NCBI GenBank assembly: GCA_937874345.1
Contig: CALNBT010000221.1
Coordinates: 1-7,311, forward strand
Direction: 5' to 3'
Length of the DNA stretch: 7,311 nucleotides
Origin: an uncultured Prevotella sp.
GTDB lineage: Bacteria > Bacteroidota > Bacteroidia > Bacteroidales > Bacteroidaceae
Shown here: positions 6,691 to 7,311 of the stretch, one piece after another
Layout of the letters: every line of letters starts with the position of its first letter
How positions within the stretch are numbered: the first letter of the stretch is position 1
Made by a program: the position numbers and the translations under genes
The notes under the pieces: generated by a model
What the model was told of the DNA's origin: nothing
The model's database searches: none
What the model saw: the letters and a program-made list of their open reading frames with translations, nothing else

Positions 6691-7084
6691 ACTGTAATTC
6701 TTTTATTATGGGTATTATTAGAGACCAGAAACATATCTTTGAAAATACTTATATTATAATGGGAGAGCCATCAATATTCCATTGTAAGCCTATCCTACTA
6801 TAATACAGAAATCATTGAGGAAAGCATAAAGCTATTCTATCCTTGCAAAAGTTTGTCACTACTGTATGCATAAAGATTTTTCATTGGTTGATAAATTATT
6901 TACGGTATTATAATCTCAAAAATTAATATTTTTTGTAAATATATGTTTTTATCTTATACAAAGTATATGCAAGTCCATATTTTTTTATTTTTTAACGCAC
7001 ATTATATTCTATTATATGTTCAAAGTTCGCATGGTGAAGTGTATAGAAAAGAGATATTATCATGAAGAACACTGTTGATTGAGA

Positions 7085-7117
7085 TTCCAAAATGGTTTCC
7101 AAATATCATTTTGGGAA
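7085..7117. repeat. Inverted repeat in the upstream region
   Basis: CCAAAATG (7087-7094) and CATTTTGG (7107-7114) are perfect 8-base arms around a 12-base loop, and TTCC/GGGAA extends the stem with one unpaired base. It is not followed by a T run on either strand, so a terminator is unlikely. A protein-binding site or chance are both possible. Confidence 0.35.
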
Positions 7118-7123
7118 AATAAC

Positions 7124-7143
7124 TTGTGTATATCTTTACACAA
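7124..7143. repeat. Small hairpin, possible weak terminator
   Basis: TTGTGTA (7124-7130) and TACACAA (7137-7143) are 7-base arms around a 6-base loop. Read on the minus strand the stem is followed by GTTATTTT. It could be a weak terminator for a gene beyond the right edge, but the stem is AT-rich. Confidence 0.25.
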
Positions 7144-7311
7144 AGCAGATAATAGTACTTGAATTTTTAACAAGGGTCAAAAACTAAATATAAACTTTTA
7201 GAATTAATACTTCTATATAATCGTCCTTTACAAACGACTAATTAAAAATTTCCCCATAGGCCAAAAAAGGAATTTGGTGTAATGACAAGAAGTATGCAAT
7301 ACCTATATAGG

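Larger units (their letters stand above)
6691..7311. other. AT-rich upstream region with no intact gene
   Basis: These 621 bases carry no convincing gene. On the minus strand, 6884-6798 reads MKNLYAYSSDKLLQG, a TAG, then NSFMLSSMISVL and another stop. This resembles the start of an N-terminal domain seen in related maturases and could be a decayed fragment, but it is in a different frame from 6690. A loose promoter-like TAATTTTTG lies at 6925-6917 on the minus strand, without a well-placed TTTG upstream. The right edge has a short minus-strand frame ending at TAG 7240-7238 and a plus-strand ATG at 7282 with ten codons; both are too short to call. No tRNA-like or CRISPR-like structure was seen. 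Confidence 0.6.

Noticed and set aside
6733..6742. TATCTTTG on the plus strand as a Bacteroidetes -7 promoter element
   Set aside because: It points away from every gene in the window, with no plus-strand coding frame following it.
7282..7311. Start of a plus-strand gene at the right edge
   Set aside because: Only ten codons are visible and there is no convincing promoter or family signal.
7238..7311. C-terminal end of an upstream minus-strand gene stopping at 7238
   Set aside because: About 23 open codons at the edge in AT-rich DNA cannot be distinguished from chance.

Overview
The window looks like a chromosomal accessory locus of a Bacteroidales bacterium (Bacteroides/Prevotella type; genus not resolvable by eye). 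The evidence is the protein families present: GLPGLI-family secreted proteins, a carboxypeptidase-regulatory-like TonB-dependent receptor, and a GG-leader radical-SAM peptide system of the kind described as 'GG-Bacteroidales'. Every convincing gene is on the minus strand, so transcription runs from high to low coordinates.

Layout in transcription order. (1) 7311-6691: AT-rich stretch without an intact gene, holding two small inverted repeats and a possible decayed N-terminal segment of the maturase. (2) 6690-5443: a radical-SAM/SPASM peptide maturase whose frame is intact end to end except for one in-frame TAG at 5895-5893, which separates the radical-SAM core from the SPASM cluster-binding domain. 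(3) 5385-5134: an 83-residue precursor peptide with a K/L-rich leader, a Gly-Gly junction and a core containing a CxCxC motif. (4) 5123-5087: a strong terminator-like hairpin. (5) 5067-4165: a GLPGLI-family exported protein. (6) 4168-3782: the N-terminal remnant of a TonB-dependent receptor, with three frameshifts and loss of plug and barrel. (7) 3759-2914: a second GLPGLI protein. (8) 2908-179: an intact TonB-dependent receptor. (9) 136-1: the first 45 codons of a protein that resembles the pseudo-radical-SAM partner of this system and runs off the left edge.

How the parts may work together. The maturase and probably the pseudo-rSAM protein would modify the precursor in the cytoplasm, and the leader would be removed at the Gly-Gly site on export. 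No exporter/peptidase is in the window. The GLPGLI and receptor genes form an outer-envelope module that occurs twice in tandem, but one receptor copy has decayed. The role of this module (uptake, export, immunity or sensing of the product) is inference.

The most notable points are the lone in-frame stop in the maturase, the duplicated and half-decayed GLPGLI/receptor module, the hairpin separating peptide gene from envelope genes, and the peptide core with its aromatic-rich tail.
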